From NCBI RefSeq assembly GCF_000426045.1, contig NZ_AUEP01000014.1:111044-175043 (forward strand): 64,000 nucleotides of DNA, written 5' to 3'. Position numbers and translations under genes: made by a program. Origin of the DNA: Marmoricola sp. URHB0036 (lineage in GTDB: Bacteria > Actinomycetota > Actinomycetes > Propionibacteriales > Nocardioidaceae). The notes under the pieces are model-generated. The model saw nothing but the letters and a program-made list of their open reading frames with translations. It did no database searches and was not told the origin of the DNA. Below, piece by piece: positions 16,845-27,612 of the stretch. How positions within the stretch are numbered: the first letter of the stretch is position 1; every line of letters starts with the position of its first letter.

Positions 16845-18692
16845 ATGCGCCCCGATCCACGACCACGCACGCAGCGCTTCTCGGAGCTGAACAGGTACCA
16901 GTTGGTGTACCTGTGGGCGCTGGCCCTACCGACCATGGTGCTGGTCCTGCTGGGCCGGCTGGCGATGCTGCAGATCGGCGCCCCCGACGCCGGGCTCGGA
17001 CACCAGGTCGTCCTGTCCGTCGCCGACATCGCGACCTGGGGTGCGTTGATCCTCTTCGCCTTCGCCGTCCTCGGTGGCCGGCATCCACGCGTCTGGCTGG
17101 TGGCCCTCGTCGTGTGCCACTGCCTCTGGAACTTCCTGGAGCTGACCAGTGTCGGTGTGCTCGTGTCCACCACGGCGTACCTCGACTGGCCCATGCTCCA
17201 GATCCTGGTGGAGCACCCGAACATCATGGTGCCGATGGCTACCGTCGCCACCCCGCGCTACCTGCAGGTGCTGCTGGTGGCCGTGGTCGTACAACCGATC
17301 GTCACCACACCCGTGGTCGCCTGGTTGCTCCGCCGGCGCGGCAGGGAATCATCGGTCAACCGCCCGCTGCTGCTGGTCGTCGCCGCCTGCGCGGTCGTGG
17401 TCGCGCTCGTCTTCCCGGTCGGCGTACCGGATCGACACGCGGGTCAGAGCGCGCCGATGGGCATCGCGGAGTCGATGGCGCAGGACGTGGTGCGCACGGT
17501 CAGTGGGCGCGAGGGCAGCGCGCTGGTCGGTCCGGCACGCGCCGTGGAGGACGGACCCGCTCGCGACGTCGTGGTGATCTTCCTCGAGTCCACCTCGCGA
17601 CGCGCGACGACCCTGGGCGACCGGGAGCTGGCCACCACCCCCCACCTTGCCGGCCTCGCACGCACGGGTGCCGACGTCGAGAACATGAGCGTGGTCATCT
17701 CCCACACCAGCCAGGCGACGGCGGCGGTGATGTGCGGTACCTGGCCCGAGCCGGTCTCGGAGAACGCCGCCGCCTCCTCGGCCGGGCCGAGCCGGGTCTG
17801 CCTGCCCAGGCTGCTGGCCAGGCGCGGCTACCGGACCGGTTGGTTCCAGTCGGGCTACACCTACTTCGAGAACGACACCGAGATGTTCAAGAACCTCGGC
17901 TTCGACACGGTGGTCGGGCGGGAAGACCTCCGCCGGACGCACGGCTTCGCGACCGTCAACTACTTCGGCCTCGAGGACAAGGCGGCGCTCGCACCCAGCG
18001 AGGCGTGGTTGCGGAGGATCCCGAAGAACCAGCACGTCGTCCTCGGGTACAGCACCCTGGCCACCCACCACGACTACGACATCCCCCAGTCGTGGATCGG
18101 CTCCTGGGTCTCCGACAAGACCCGCAACCGCTACCTCAGCGCCGTGCACTACTCCGACTCGTTCGTGGCGGAGGTGGTGGCGATGCTCAAGCGCACCGGC
18201 CGTTGGGGCAACACCGACCTGCTCGTGATCGGCGACCACGGTGAGGCCTTCGGGGAGCACGGTCTCGACTTCCACACCGGTGTGCCGTACGACGAGGTCA
18301 TGAAGGTGCCTGCGGTGTTCACCGGTCCGGGTGTGCCTCCCGGCCCGGTGCGGACGCCGGCCAGCCAGGTCGACGTACTGCCCACCTTGGCGAAGCTGGC
18401 CGGGTTCGAGCTCGAAGGGACCCCCTACCCAGGGGTCGACATCTTCGGCCCCCTCGGTACGTCGCACCGACAGCAGTTCTTCGACTGCGGCTACGACCGC
18501 ATCTGCACGGGCGTCCAGGACTGGCCGTGGAAGTTCATCGACAACTTCGACCGCAAGCCGGCGGAGCTGTACGACCTGGTGCACGACCCGCTGGAGCAGG
18601 AGAACGTGGCCGGTCAGCACCCGGACGTCGTGAGGCGGCTCGACGCGTCCGTACGGGCCTGGCGCCGTGAGGCCGAGCGTCCCTATGACTAG
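16845..18692 (+). CDS. Membrane-anchored LtaS-like sulfatase/phosphoglycerol transferase
   Basis: This 615-residue protein has about five N-terminal membrane helices (to about 195) and an extracytoplasmic alkaline-phosphatase-fold domain. Metal-site residues in LtaS order are visible: Glu in VVIFLESTS (near 247), the candidate nucleophile Thr in SHTSQAT (near 286) and GDHGEAFGEHG (near 462-472). LtaS-type enzymes transfer phosphoglycerol or phosphoethanolamine to envelope glycans or lipids; true sulfatase activity is unlikely without a formylglycine motif. It starts with no gap after the permease, and its end overlaps the methyltransferase start, so the three genes look cotranscribed. It is absent at this position in mycobacteria as I recall. 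Confidence 0.8.
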   Translation: MRPDPRPRTQRFSELNRYQLVYLWALALPTMVLVLLGRLAMLQIGAPDAGLGHQVVLSVADIATWGALILFAFAVLGGRHPRVWLVALVVCHCLWNFLELTSVGVLVSTTAYLDWPMLQILVEHPNIMVPMATVATPRYLQVLLVAVVVQPIVTTPVVAWLLRRRGRESSVNRPLLLVVAACAVVVALVFPVGVPDRHAGQSAPMGIAESMAQDVVRTVSGREGSALVGPARAVEDGPARDVVVIFLESTSRRATTLGDRELATTPHLAGLARTGADVENMSVVISHTSQATAAVMCGTWPEPVSENAAASSAGPSRVCLPRLLARRGYRTGWFQSGYTYFENDTEMFKNLGFDTVVGREDLRRTHGFATVNYFGLEDKAALAPSEAWLRRIPKNQHVVLGYSTLATHHDYDIPQSWIGSWVSDKTRNRYLSAVHYSDSFVAEVVAMLKRTGRWGNTDLLVIGDHGEAFGEHGLDFHTGVPYDEVMKVPAVFTGPGVPPGPVRTPASQVDVLPTLAKLAGFELEGTPYPGVDIFGPLGTSHRQQFFDCGYDRICTGVQDWPWKFIDNFDRKPAELYDLVHDPLEQENVAGQHPDVVRRLDASVRAWRREAERPYD

Positions 18693-19767
18693 GCGGCTCG
18701 AGCTCGAGATCGGCCCGGTCGCGCACGGCGGGCACTTCGTGGCCCGCCACGAGGGACAGGTCGTCTTCGTCCGGCACGCGTTGCCGGGGGAGCGGGTCAC
18801 GGCCGAGGTGACCGAGGACGACGGGCGGTTCCTGCGGGCCGACGCGGTCGAGGTGCACCTCGCCTCCCCGGAGCGCGTCGAGGCGCCGTGCCCGTACGCC
18901 GGCCCCGGGCTCTGCGGCGGCTGCGACTTCCAGCACGTGACGCTGGAGGAACAACGCAGGCTGAAGGCGGCCGTGGTCTCCGAGCAGCTGCAGCGGCTGG
19001 CCGGCCTCGAACGGGACGTGGTCGTCGAGGAGGTGCCGCCGTCGGACGGACTCGCCTGGCGCAGCCGGATGCAGTACGTCCATCTGCCCGACGGTGGCCT
19101 GGGCCTGCGCAAGCACCGCTCGCACGAGGTGGTCGAGATCGACCACTGCCTGATAGCGCATCCGGCCGCGCGCGAGCCGGAGGACGGCGTCGTGGTCGAG
19201 CAGGTCGAGACTTCGACCGGCACCGGAGTGCTCGAGGTGGCGGCCGACGGGTTCTGGCAGCCGCACGTGAACGCGCCGCGCACCCTGGTCGAGTGCGTGC
19301 TCGAGATGGTCGACGTGCAGCCGGGGGAGTCGGTGCTCGACCTGTACGCCGGCGTCGGTCTGTTCGCCGCCTTCCTGGCCCATGCGGTCGGGCCGGCTGG
19401 CGCGGTGGTGGCCGTCGAGGGAGACAAGGCCGCCTCCCGGCACTCGCGGGCCAACCTGGCGTCGTACCCCTGGGCGCGGAGCGTGGCCGGCCGCGTCGAC
19501 CGCGTCCTGCACCGCGGTGTGGGGGCCGCGGACGTCGTCGTGCTCGATCCACCACGGGTCGGCGCCAAGGGCCAGGTCGTCCGGGCGATCTCGGACCTCG
19601 GGCCGCGGGCCGTGGCGTACGTCGCCTGCGACCCCGCTGCACTGGCCCGGGACATCGGCTACTTCGCCGAGCAGGGCTATGCACTCGCGGACCTCCGCGT
19701 CTTCGACCTGTTCCCGATGACCCACCACATCGAGTGCGTCGCCCTGCTGGTGCCGGAGGCCCGGTGA
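18685..19767 (+). CDS. TrmA/RlmD-family RNA (uracil-C5) methyltransferase
   Basis: This is a 360-residue SAM-dependent RNA m5U methyltransferase. The N-terminal TRAM-like beta barrel (1-58) is followed by a [4Fe-4S] site, C69-x7-C77-x2-C80, with a fourth Cys in IDHCLIAHP near 153. The Rossmann motif is DLYAGVGLFA (about 218). The catalytic Cys is in AYVACDPAALARD (near 314). It matches Rv2689c; whether it targets 23S rRNA or tRNA is undecided. The ATG at 18685 overlaps the sulfatase stop (ATGACTAG). Confidence 0.9.
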   Translation: MTRRLELEIGPVAHGGHFVARHEGQVVFVRHALPGERVTAEVTEDDGRFLRADAVEVHLASPERVEAPCPYAGPGLCGGCDFQHVTLEEQRRLKAAVVSEQLQRLAGLERDVVVEEVPPSDGLAWRSRMQYVHLPDGGLGLRKHRSHEVVEIDHCLIAHPAAREPEDGVVVEQVETSTGTGVLEVAADGFWQPHVNAPRTLVECVLEMVDVQPGESVLDLYAGVGLFAAFLAHAVGPAGAVVAVEGDKAASRHSRANLASYPWARSVAGRVDRVLHRGVGAADVVVLDPPRVGAKGQVVRAISDLGPRAVAYVACDPAALARDIGYFAEQGYALADLRVFDLFPMTHHIECVALLVPEAR

Positions 19768-20111
19768 CAGGGATCGCGGACTTCCTCGAGCTGGTGGGCC
19801 AGCTCGACGAGGTGCAGCTGACGGAGTACTCCCGCTACACCAAGCTCGAGGTGTCCGCCCGCACCTTCGGCTACCTGTGGCAGCCGACCCGGACGGTCGG
19901 GCTCAAGCAGACGCTGGCCGAGCAGGCGGCGCTGGTGGGGGAGCGTCCCGACGTCTTCGAGGTGCAGTTCACCGCGGGCGGCTTCGGCTGGGTGGTGGTC
20001 CACCTCGACCACGTGGATCGCGACGAGCTCGCGGAGCTCACCTTCGAGGCCTGGCGGTTGTCGGCTCCCGCGGCACTGGTGCAGGCCCGCGAGGACCGGC
20101 TACCGCGCTGA
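19764..20111 (+). CDS. MmcQ/YjbR family protein
   Basis: This is a 115-residue alpha/beta protein. The second half carries VGLKQTLAEQAALVGERPDV and ELTFEAWRLSAPAALV, the usual YjbR helices, around a beta sheet that resembles a double-winged DNA-binding fold. The function is unknown. The GTG start overlaps the methyltransferase stop (GTGA), so it is translationally coupled. Confidence 0.8.
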   Translation: MTGIADFLELVGQLDEVQLTEYSRYTKLEVSARTFGYLWQPTRTVGLKQTLAEQAALVGERPDVFEVQFTAGGFGWVVVHLDHVDRDELAELTFEAWRLSAPAALVQAREDRLPR

Positions 20112-20118
20112 TCCTTTT

Positions 20119-20147
20119 GACTTCGAGCGTGCTCGAAGTCCTACCGT
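20119..20147 (+). promoter_or_regulatory. Promoter with an operator filling the -35/-10 spacer
   Basis: TTGACT (20117-20122) and TACCGT (20142-20147) form a promoter, with the ATG 7 nt further on. Between them lies a perfect inverted repeat, GACTTCGAGC-GT-GCTCGAAGTC (20119-20140). A dimeric repressor bound there would block RNA polymerase. Confidence 0.6.
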
Positions 20148-20154
20148 CGGAGAC

Positions 20155-21003
20155 ATGACGGACTCACAGACCCCTCGGACCTGGTTCATCACCGGATGCT
20201 CGCGTGGCTTCGGCCGCGAGTGGGCCATCGCCGCCCTCGAGCGCGGAGACCGCGTCGCCGCGACCGCACGCGACCTGTCCACCCTGGACGACCTCGTCAC
20301 GAAGTACGGCGACGCGCTGCTCCCGATCCAGCTCGACGTCACTGACCGCGAGGCCGACTTCGCCGCGGTCCGGCAGGCGCACGAGCGCTTCGGCAGCCTC
20401 GACATCGTGGTGAACAACGCCGGCTACGGCCAGTTCGGCTTCGTCGAGGAGCTCAGCGAGCAGGAGTTCCGCGACCAGATGGAGACCAACGTCTTCGGGG
20501 CGATGTGGGTGACCCAGGCAGCGCTGCCGTTCATGCGCGAGCAACGGTCGGGACGGATCCTGCAGGTCTCCTCGATCGGCGGCATCTCGGCCTTCCCGAA
20601 CATCGGCGCCTACCACGCCTCCAAGTGGGCCCTCGAGGCCTTCTCCCAGGCGCTGGCGGCCGAGGTCGAGAGCTTCGGCATCCACGTCACCCTGATCGAG
20701 CCGGGCGGGTTCTCGACCGACTGGGCGGGTCCGTCGTCCCGGCACACCACCCCGCTCCCGGCGTACGACGAGGTCCGGCAGGGCTTCGAGGAGGCACGGG
20801 CCAAGCGCAACACCTCCGGACCGGGCGACCCCTCCGCCTCCGCCGACGCCCTGCTGCGCGTGGTCGACTCCGACCAGCCGCCGCTGCGGGTGTTCTTCGG
20901 CGCGGCCCCGCTGGCCATCGCCAAGGCCGACTACGCCTCCCGGATCGAGACCTGGGAGGCGTGGGACGACGTTGCCCAGCTTGCCCAGGGCAGCGGCAGC
21001 TAG
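20155..21003 (+). CDS. Classical SDR family oxidoreductase
   Basis: This is a 282-residue short-chain dehydrogenase with the cofactor motif TGCSRGFG (13-20), NNAGYG (about 85-90), the catalytic Ser in VSSIGG (about 140) and YHASK (about 153-157). The Arg after the glycine motif and RDLSTLDDL favour NADP(H). The substrate cannot be told. The gene is a single unit with a palindromic operator inside its promoter and faces the aldo/keto reductase gene with only 3 bp between stops. Confidence 0.88.
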   Translation: MTDSQTPRTWFITGCSRGFGREWAIAALERGDRVAATARDLSTLDDLVTKYGDALLPIQLDVTDREADFAAVRQAHERFGSLDIVVNNAGYGQFGFVEELSEQEFRDQMETNVFGAMWVTQAALPFMREQRSGRILQVSSIGGISAFPNIGAYHASKWALEAFSQALAAEVESFGIHVTLIEPGGFSTDWAGPSSRHTTPLPAYDEVRQGFEEARAKRNTSGPGDPSASADALLRVVDSDQPPLRVFFGAAPLAIAKADYASRIETWEAWDDVAQLAQGSGS

Positions 21004-21006
21004 CCG

Positions 21007-22035
21007 CTAGCCGGTCGCCAGGTCGCGGTCGCGCTGGTCGACGCCCAGCTCGCCGTAGGGGTAGTCGGTGGCCTGCAGGTCGCTCGCCGTGTCGAGAGCG
21101 GCGCGCTCGTCGTCGTCGAGGCGCACCTCGACCGAGGACAGGTTGTCCTCGAGCTGTTCCAGGGTGCGCGCGCCAAGGATCGTCGAGGTGACGCCGGGCC
21201 GGTCGGTCACCCAGGCCAGCGCGACCGCTGCCATCGAGGTGCCGCGCGCCTCGGCGATCCGCTGGACGGCCTCGATGATGTCCCACGTCCGGGCGGTACC
21301 GCGCCGGTCGTAGGCCTCCATGCCGCGTCCCGGGTCGTCACCGAGGCGGGTGTCGCCGGTGGGCCGCTGGTCGCGCTGGTACTTGCCGGTCAGCCAGCCG
21401 CCGCCCAGGGGGCTCCAGGGCAGCATCCCGAGACCGGCGTCCAGGGCGGCGGGGACGACCTCCCACTCGATCTCGCGCACGATCAGGCTGTACTGCGGCT
21501 GGAGCGTGACCGGCGCCGCCAGGCCGAGCTCGCGGGCCAGGCCGACCGCCTTGGTCAGCTGCCAGCCGGTGTAGTTGGAGAAGCCGTAGTAGCGGGTGCG
21601 GCCCGAGCGCACGAACCCGTCGAGGGTGCGCAGCGTCTCCTCCAGCGGGGTCCGCGGGTCCCAGGCGTGCACCTGGTAGAGGTCGACGGAGTCCAGTCCC
21701 AGCCGCTCGAGTGAGGCGTCGATCGCCCGGGTGAGGTGGCGGGCCGACGCGCCGCCCGCGTTGGGCCCCGGCTCGAACGGGAACCGCCCCTTGGTGGCGA
21801 GCACCACCCGGTCGGTGACGTCGCTGGGTCGGTCGGCCAGCCAACGGCCGATGATCTGCTCGGAGACCCCGTGGGTGTAGACGTCGGCGGTGTCGACCAG
21901 GTTGCCGCCGGCCTCGACGTACCGGTCGAGCTGCTCGTGGGCCCCCGCCTCGTCGGTCTCGTTGCCGAAGGTCATGGTGCCGAGGCAGAGCTCGGAGACC
22001 GCCGTACCGCTGTTTCCCAGGGATCGATAGCGCAT
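21007..22035 (-). CDS. Aldo/keto reductase
   Basis: This 342-residue (beta/alpha)8 NADPH-dependent reductase has the tetrad visible as Asp/Tyr in NLVDTADVYTHG (about 45-56), Lys in VVLATKGRF (about 82) and His in YQVHAWDP (about 122). A C-terminal NADP-binding segment follows (SKILGA-like TSTILGARTLEQLEDN). It belongs to the YajO/TAS-like group. The ATG lies 6 nt after a minus-strand TAGGGT, so it is probably leaderless. It diverges from aconitase with a shared palindrome. Confidence 0.88.
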   Translation of the reverse strand: MRYRSLGNSGTAVSELCLGTMTFGNETDEAGAHEQLDRYVEAGGNLVDTADVYTHGVSEQIIGRWLADRPSDVTDRVVLATKGRFPFEPGPNAGGASARHLTRAIDASLERLGLDSVDLYQVHAWDPRTPLEETLRTLDGFVRSGRTRYYGFSNYTGWQLTKAVGLARELGLAAPVTLQPQYSLIVREIEWEVVPAALDAGLGMLPWSPLGGGWLTGKYQRDQRPTGDTRLGDDPGRGMEAYDRRGTARTWDIIEAVQRIAEARGTSMAAVALAWVTDRPGVTSTILGARTLEQLEDNLSSVEVRLDDDERAALDTASDLQATDYPYGELGVDQRDRDLATG

Positions 22036-22041
22036 GGAACC

Positions 22042-22077
22042 ACCCTAGAGGCGCATGCTAGTCTCTTGACGTCAAGA
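22042..22077. promoter_or_regulatory. AKR -10 box and MarR-type palindrome between AKR and acn
   Basis: TAGGGT on the minus strand (22042-22047) precedes the AKR ATG by 6 nt. A 14-bp perfect palindrome, TCTTGACGTCAAGA (22064-22077), lies just upstream of it and about 100 bp upstream of acn. It overlaps a TTGAC -35-like word. The shape fits MarR-family operators. As recalled, Streptomyces TamR, a MarR protein, controls aconitase through a similar site. Confidence 0.5.
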
Positions 22078-22173
22078 TACTTTGACTAAGGGTTCCCTGA
22101 CCTTTCCGTCCCGCGTGGGCATGGGCAAGATGGGAACAGAGACAGCGGACCACCCGCAGACGTGAGGAGAACC

Positions 22174-25056
<2,883 letters not shown>

Positions 25057-25065
25057 GACCCGCTG

Positions 25066-25111
25066 TGCGTCATACGTTTCGTGGCCTCCAGGCCACGAAA
25101 CGTATGACGCA
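25066..25111. terminator. 22-bp perfect stem-loop between acnA and the sensor kinase
   Basis: Arms 25066-25087 and 25090-25111 are exact reverse complements around a CC centre. It lies directly after acnA and before the stop of the convergent kinase gene, with no T-tract. It is probably a bidirectional 3'-end signal. Confidence 0.72.
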
Positions 25112-25128
25112 AGCAGCTCTCTGGTAGG

Positions 25129-27153
25129 TCACGAGGGGTGCGGCAGTTCGGCCGCGCCGTTCGGCAGCAGCACCGTGACCGTCGTACCCCGGCCGGGGGC
25201 GGAGTCGATCGAGACCGCGCCACCGTGCTGGGTCACGATCGCGTGCACGATGCTCAGGCCCAGACCGGTGCCCTGGATGGCCTGCTGGGTCGCCGCCGCC
25301 GACCGGAAGAACCGCGTGAACAGGTGCTTCTGGTCCTCCTCGGAGATGCCCATGCCGGTGTCGGAGACGACCAGCGAGGCGCCGTCGCCCGTCTGGCTCA
25401 GCGTGACGGCGACGCGCCCGCTGTCGGGGGTGAACTTGATGGCGTTGCTGAGCAGGTTCATCACCACCCGCTCGAGCTGTGGCGCGTCCCCCAGGATCAC
25501 CACCGGGTCGTCGGGCAGCTCGAACCTCACGTCGATGGCGCGCAGGCGTACCAGCTCCTCCAGCAGCTCGTAGCCCTCGCGGACGACGTGGCGCAGGTCG
25601 ACGCGCTCCCGGACGAACTCGAGCTGACCCGACTCCGCCTTGGACAGCGTCAGCAGGTCCTCGACGAGGAGACCCAGCCGGGTGGTGTTCCGCTCGATCC
25701 GTTCGACGGCGTCCGCCTGTCCCTCCGTCAGCTCGCCCAGCATCCCGTCGCTGAGCAGCTCGGCGTAGCCCGCGATGCTGGTGATCGGCGTCCGCAGCTC
25801 GTGGCTGACGTTGGAGACGAGCTCCTGCTTGACGTGGTCGACCTCCTCGAGCCGCAGCACCGAGGCGTGCTCGCGGTCCAGGGCCGTGAGCAGGGCGTCC
25901 TGGACGCGCACGCGTTCGGTGATGTCCTCCCCGGCCCCGATGTAGCCGACCACCGTGCCGTCGGGCTCGGTGACAGCGCTCAGCGTGAGCGAGGTCATCC
26001 GCTTGCTGCCGTCCTTGTGGACGAACTCCCAGTCGCGGCGCTCGCCGGCCTCGACCATGGCCAGCACGACACGGATGTGCTCGGGAGGTACGCCGAAGTG
26101 GGTCGCGTGGCGGGCGATCTCCTCCGGGGTGTGGAAGATGCCGGGGTTGAGACCCATCACCTCCTCGGGCGCGTAGCCGATCAGCTGCTGGGCACCGGCG
26201 TTGTAGTGGGTGATCCGACCGACGCCGTCGGTGGCGATGATCACCGTCCCCCCGGCCGAGTCGAGGAGTCGCTGGAGCGTGGTGGCCGAGCGGGTCGCCT
26301 GTCCGGTCATGGTGAAGAGCTGCTCGACGGTGAGGGAGATCGGTACGACGAGGTAGGCGGCCGCCGCGACGTAGAGGTAGAACAGCGCCGGAGTGAGGTC
26401 GTCGGGGACGCCTCGGATGTTCGCTGCGAGGGGGCCGTGACCGGAGAAGGTGAAGGCGTAGGCGGCCGCGCACACGAGGAACAGCTGGATGTGTGCCTCC
26501 CGCCGGGTGGCGCGGATCGCCGCCCAGCTCAGCACGGGGAGGGTGACGAAGGCGATGGTCAGGCGGGTGTTCGGCCAGAACACGGCCAGCGTGACGGCCA
26601 GCATGAGCAGCCGCTGGAAGGGCAGCTCGAGGTGGCCCGCGGCGGCGCGTCGGTCCGAGGTGCGCACCACCAGCGGGAGTACGACGAGCTGGGCCGTCAG
26701 CGCCGCCAGGAACGACATCAGCCCGGCGATCGGGGCCTCCCTGGGGCCCAGCCCGACCGCCACCGCTGCGGCTCCTCCGAGCCCGCAGAGGAGCGAGGAC
26801 GCCGCAGTGACCGTGTGGTAGCGGACGTTGTCGACCTGGTCGAGCCGGAGCCGGCCACCTTCCGCGCGCAGCAGGTGGGCGCTGACCAGCGCGGGCACGA
26901 TGACCGCCAGGGCCCCGGCCGCTCCGAGGGGGAGCGCGACGTCGTAGCTGAAGGTCAGGGCCACGCTCACCAGGACGAACTGGAGGCCGAAGGCCCACCA
27001 GCGCCACCCCCGTCCGGCGACGATGAACAGGGCGACCGAGAACCCGACCGCAGGCCACCCGCCGAAGCCGGTGGCCTGGAGCTTGGGGATGGAGACCGGG
27101 ATGGTCACGAGGACGAGCAGCAGCAAGCACTGCAGCTTCTCGCTCCGGGACAT
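25129..27153 (-). CDS. Membrane PAS sensor histidine kinase (MASE1-like input domain)
   Basis: This is a 674-residue kinase. About eight hydrophobic segments (10-280) form a MASE1-like sensor. A PAS/PAC domain follows (about 295-410, with the PAC end YIGAGEDITERV). The HisKA domain has the phospho-accepting His in SNVSHELRTPITS (near 451), and the HATPase_c domain has NLLSNAIKFTP, DTGMGIS and GTGLGLS. The ATG at 27153 is preferred for its GGAG at spacing 6; a GTG 33 nt upstream is possible. No response regulator gene adjoins it, so it is an orphan here. Its signal is unknown. Confidence 0.88.
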   Translation of the reverse strand: MSRSEKLQCLLLLVLVTIPVSIPKLQATGFGGWPAVGFSVALFIVAGRGWRWWAFGLQFVLVSVALTFSYDVALPLGAAGALAVIVPALVSAHLLRAEGGRLRLDQVDNVRYHTVTAASSLLCGLGGAAAVAVGLGPREAPIAGLMSFLAALTAQLVVLPLVVRTSDRRAAAGHLELPFQRLLMLAVTLAVFWPNTRLTIAFVTLPVLSWAAIRATRREAHIQLFLVCAAAYAFTFSGHGPLAANIRGVPDDLTPALFYLYVAAAAYLVVPISLTVEQLFTMTGQATRSATTLQRLLDSAGGTVIIATDGVGRITHYNAGAQQLIGYAPEEVMGLNPGIFHTPEEIARHATHFGVPPEHIRVVLAMVEAGERRDWEFVHKDGSKRMTSLTLSAVTEPDGTVVGYIGAGEDITERVRVQDALLTALDREHASVLRLEEVDHVKQELVSNVSHELRTPITSIAGYAELLSDGMLGELTEGQADAVERIERNTTRLGLLVEDLLTLSKAESGQLEFVRERVDLRHVVREGYELLEELVRLRAIDVRFELPDDPVVILGDAPQLERVVMNLLSNAIKFTPDSGRVAVTLSQTGDGASLVVSDTGMGISEEDQKHLFTRFFRSAAATQQAIQGTGLGLSIVHAIVTQHGGAVSIDSAPGRGTTVTVLLPNGAAELPHPS

Positions 27154-27243
27154 TCCTGCTCCTTCGTGGCTCTGCTTGCCCCCCACATCGTGCCGTGAAC
27201 CCGCCCACTATGTGGACCAACTCACCCATGGAAGGCTGGGGAC

Positions 27244-27612
27244 ATGCTCGTCGCGATCAGCATCAGCCCAACCGGTCGTCGATACGACTTCTCGGACAAC
27301 CCAGACGATGCCGTACCCGATCCCGGAGGTGTCGCTCGCCCCGAGGACGCGGACGGCGGAGTGAGCGACGTCGTCGCCGAGATCGTCCGCGTCATCCGTG
27401 CCTCGGGCCTGTCCAACGAGACCAACGCCATGTTCACCAACATCGAGGGCGAGTGGGACGAGGTGATGGCGGTGGTCAAGCAGGCGGTCGACGTGGCGGC
27501 GGCCAGCTACCCGCGCGTGGGCCTCGTCCTCAAGGCCGACATCCGACCGGGGTACGACGGCCAGCTGTCGGCCAAGGTGGAGCGGGTCGAGGAGCACCTG
27601 CGTGACGGGTGA
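27244..27612 (+). CDS. MTH1187-family thiamine-binding protein
   Basis: This 122-residue ferredoxin-like protein of the Thiamine_BP (MTH1187/YkoF-like) family begins MLVAISISPTGR. The conserved ligand and dimer segments read SGLSNETNAMFTNIEGEWDE and VLKADIRPGYDGQLSAKVERVEEHL. Such proteins bind thiamine or its pyrimidine and may carry it in the cytoplasm. AAGGCT lies 6 nt before the ATG. It overlaps the GNAT gene and stands two genes upstream of yjbQ, supporting a thiamine-related operon. Confidence 0.82.
   Translation: MLVAISISPTGRRYDFSDNPDDAVPDPGGVARPEDADGGVSDVVAEIVRVIRASGLSNETNAMFTNIEGEWDEVMAVVKQAVDVAAASYPRVGLVLKADIRPGYDGQLSAKVERVEEHLRDG

Noticed and set aside
15521..18244. 907-codon frame crossing the permease and sulfatase
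   Set aside because: It is Arg/Pro/Ala-rich shadow sequence crossing two well-supported genes.
25138..27198. 686-codon frame antisense to the sensor kinase
   Set aside because: The kinase frame has all HisKA/HATPase motifs; the opposite frame has none.
27154..27243. TPP riboswitch before the thiamine-binding gene
   Set aside because: The gap is only 90 bp and none of the conserved THI-box words or stems is present.
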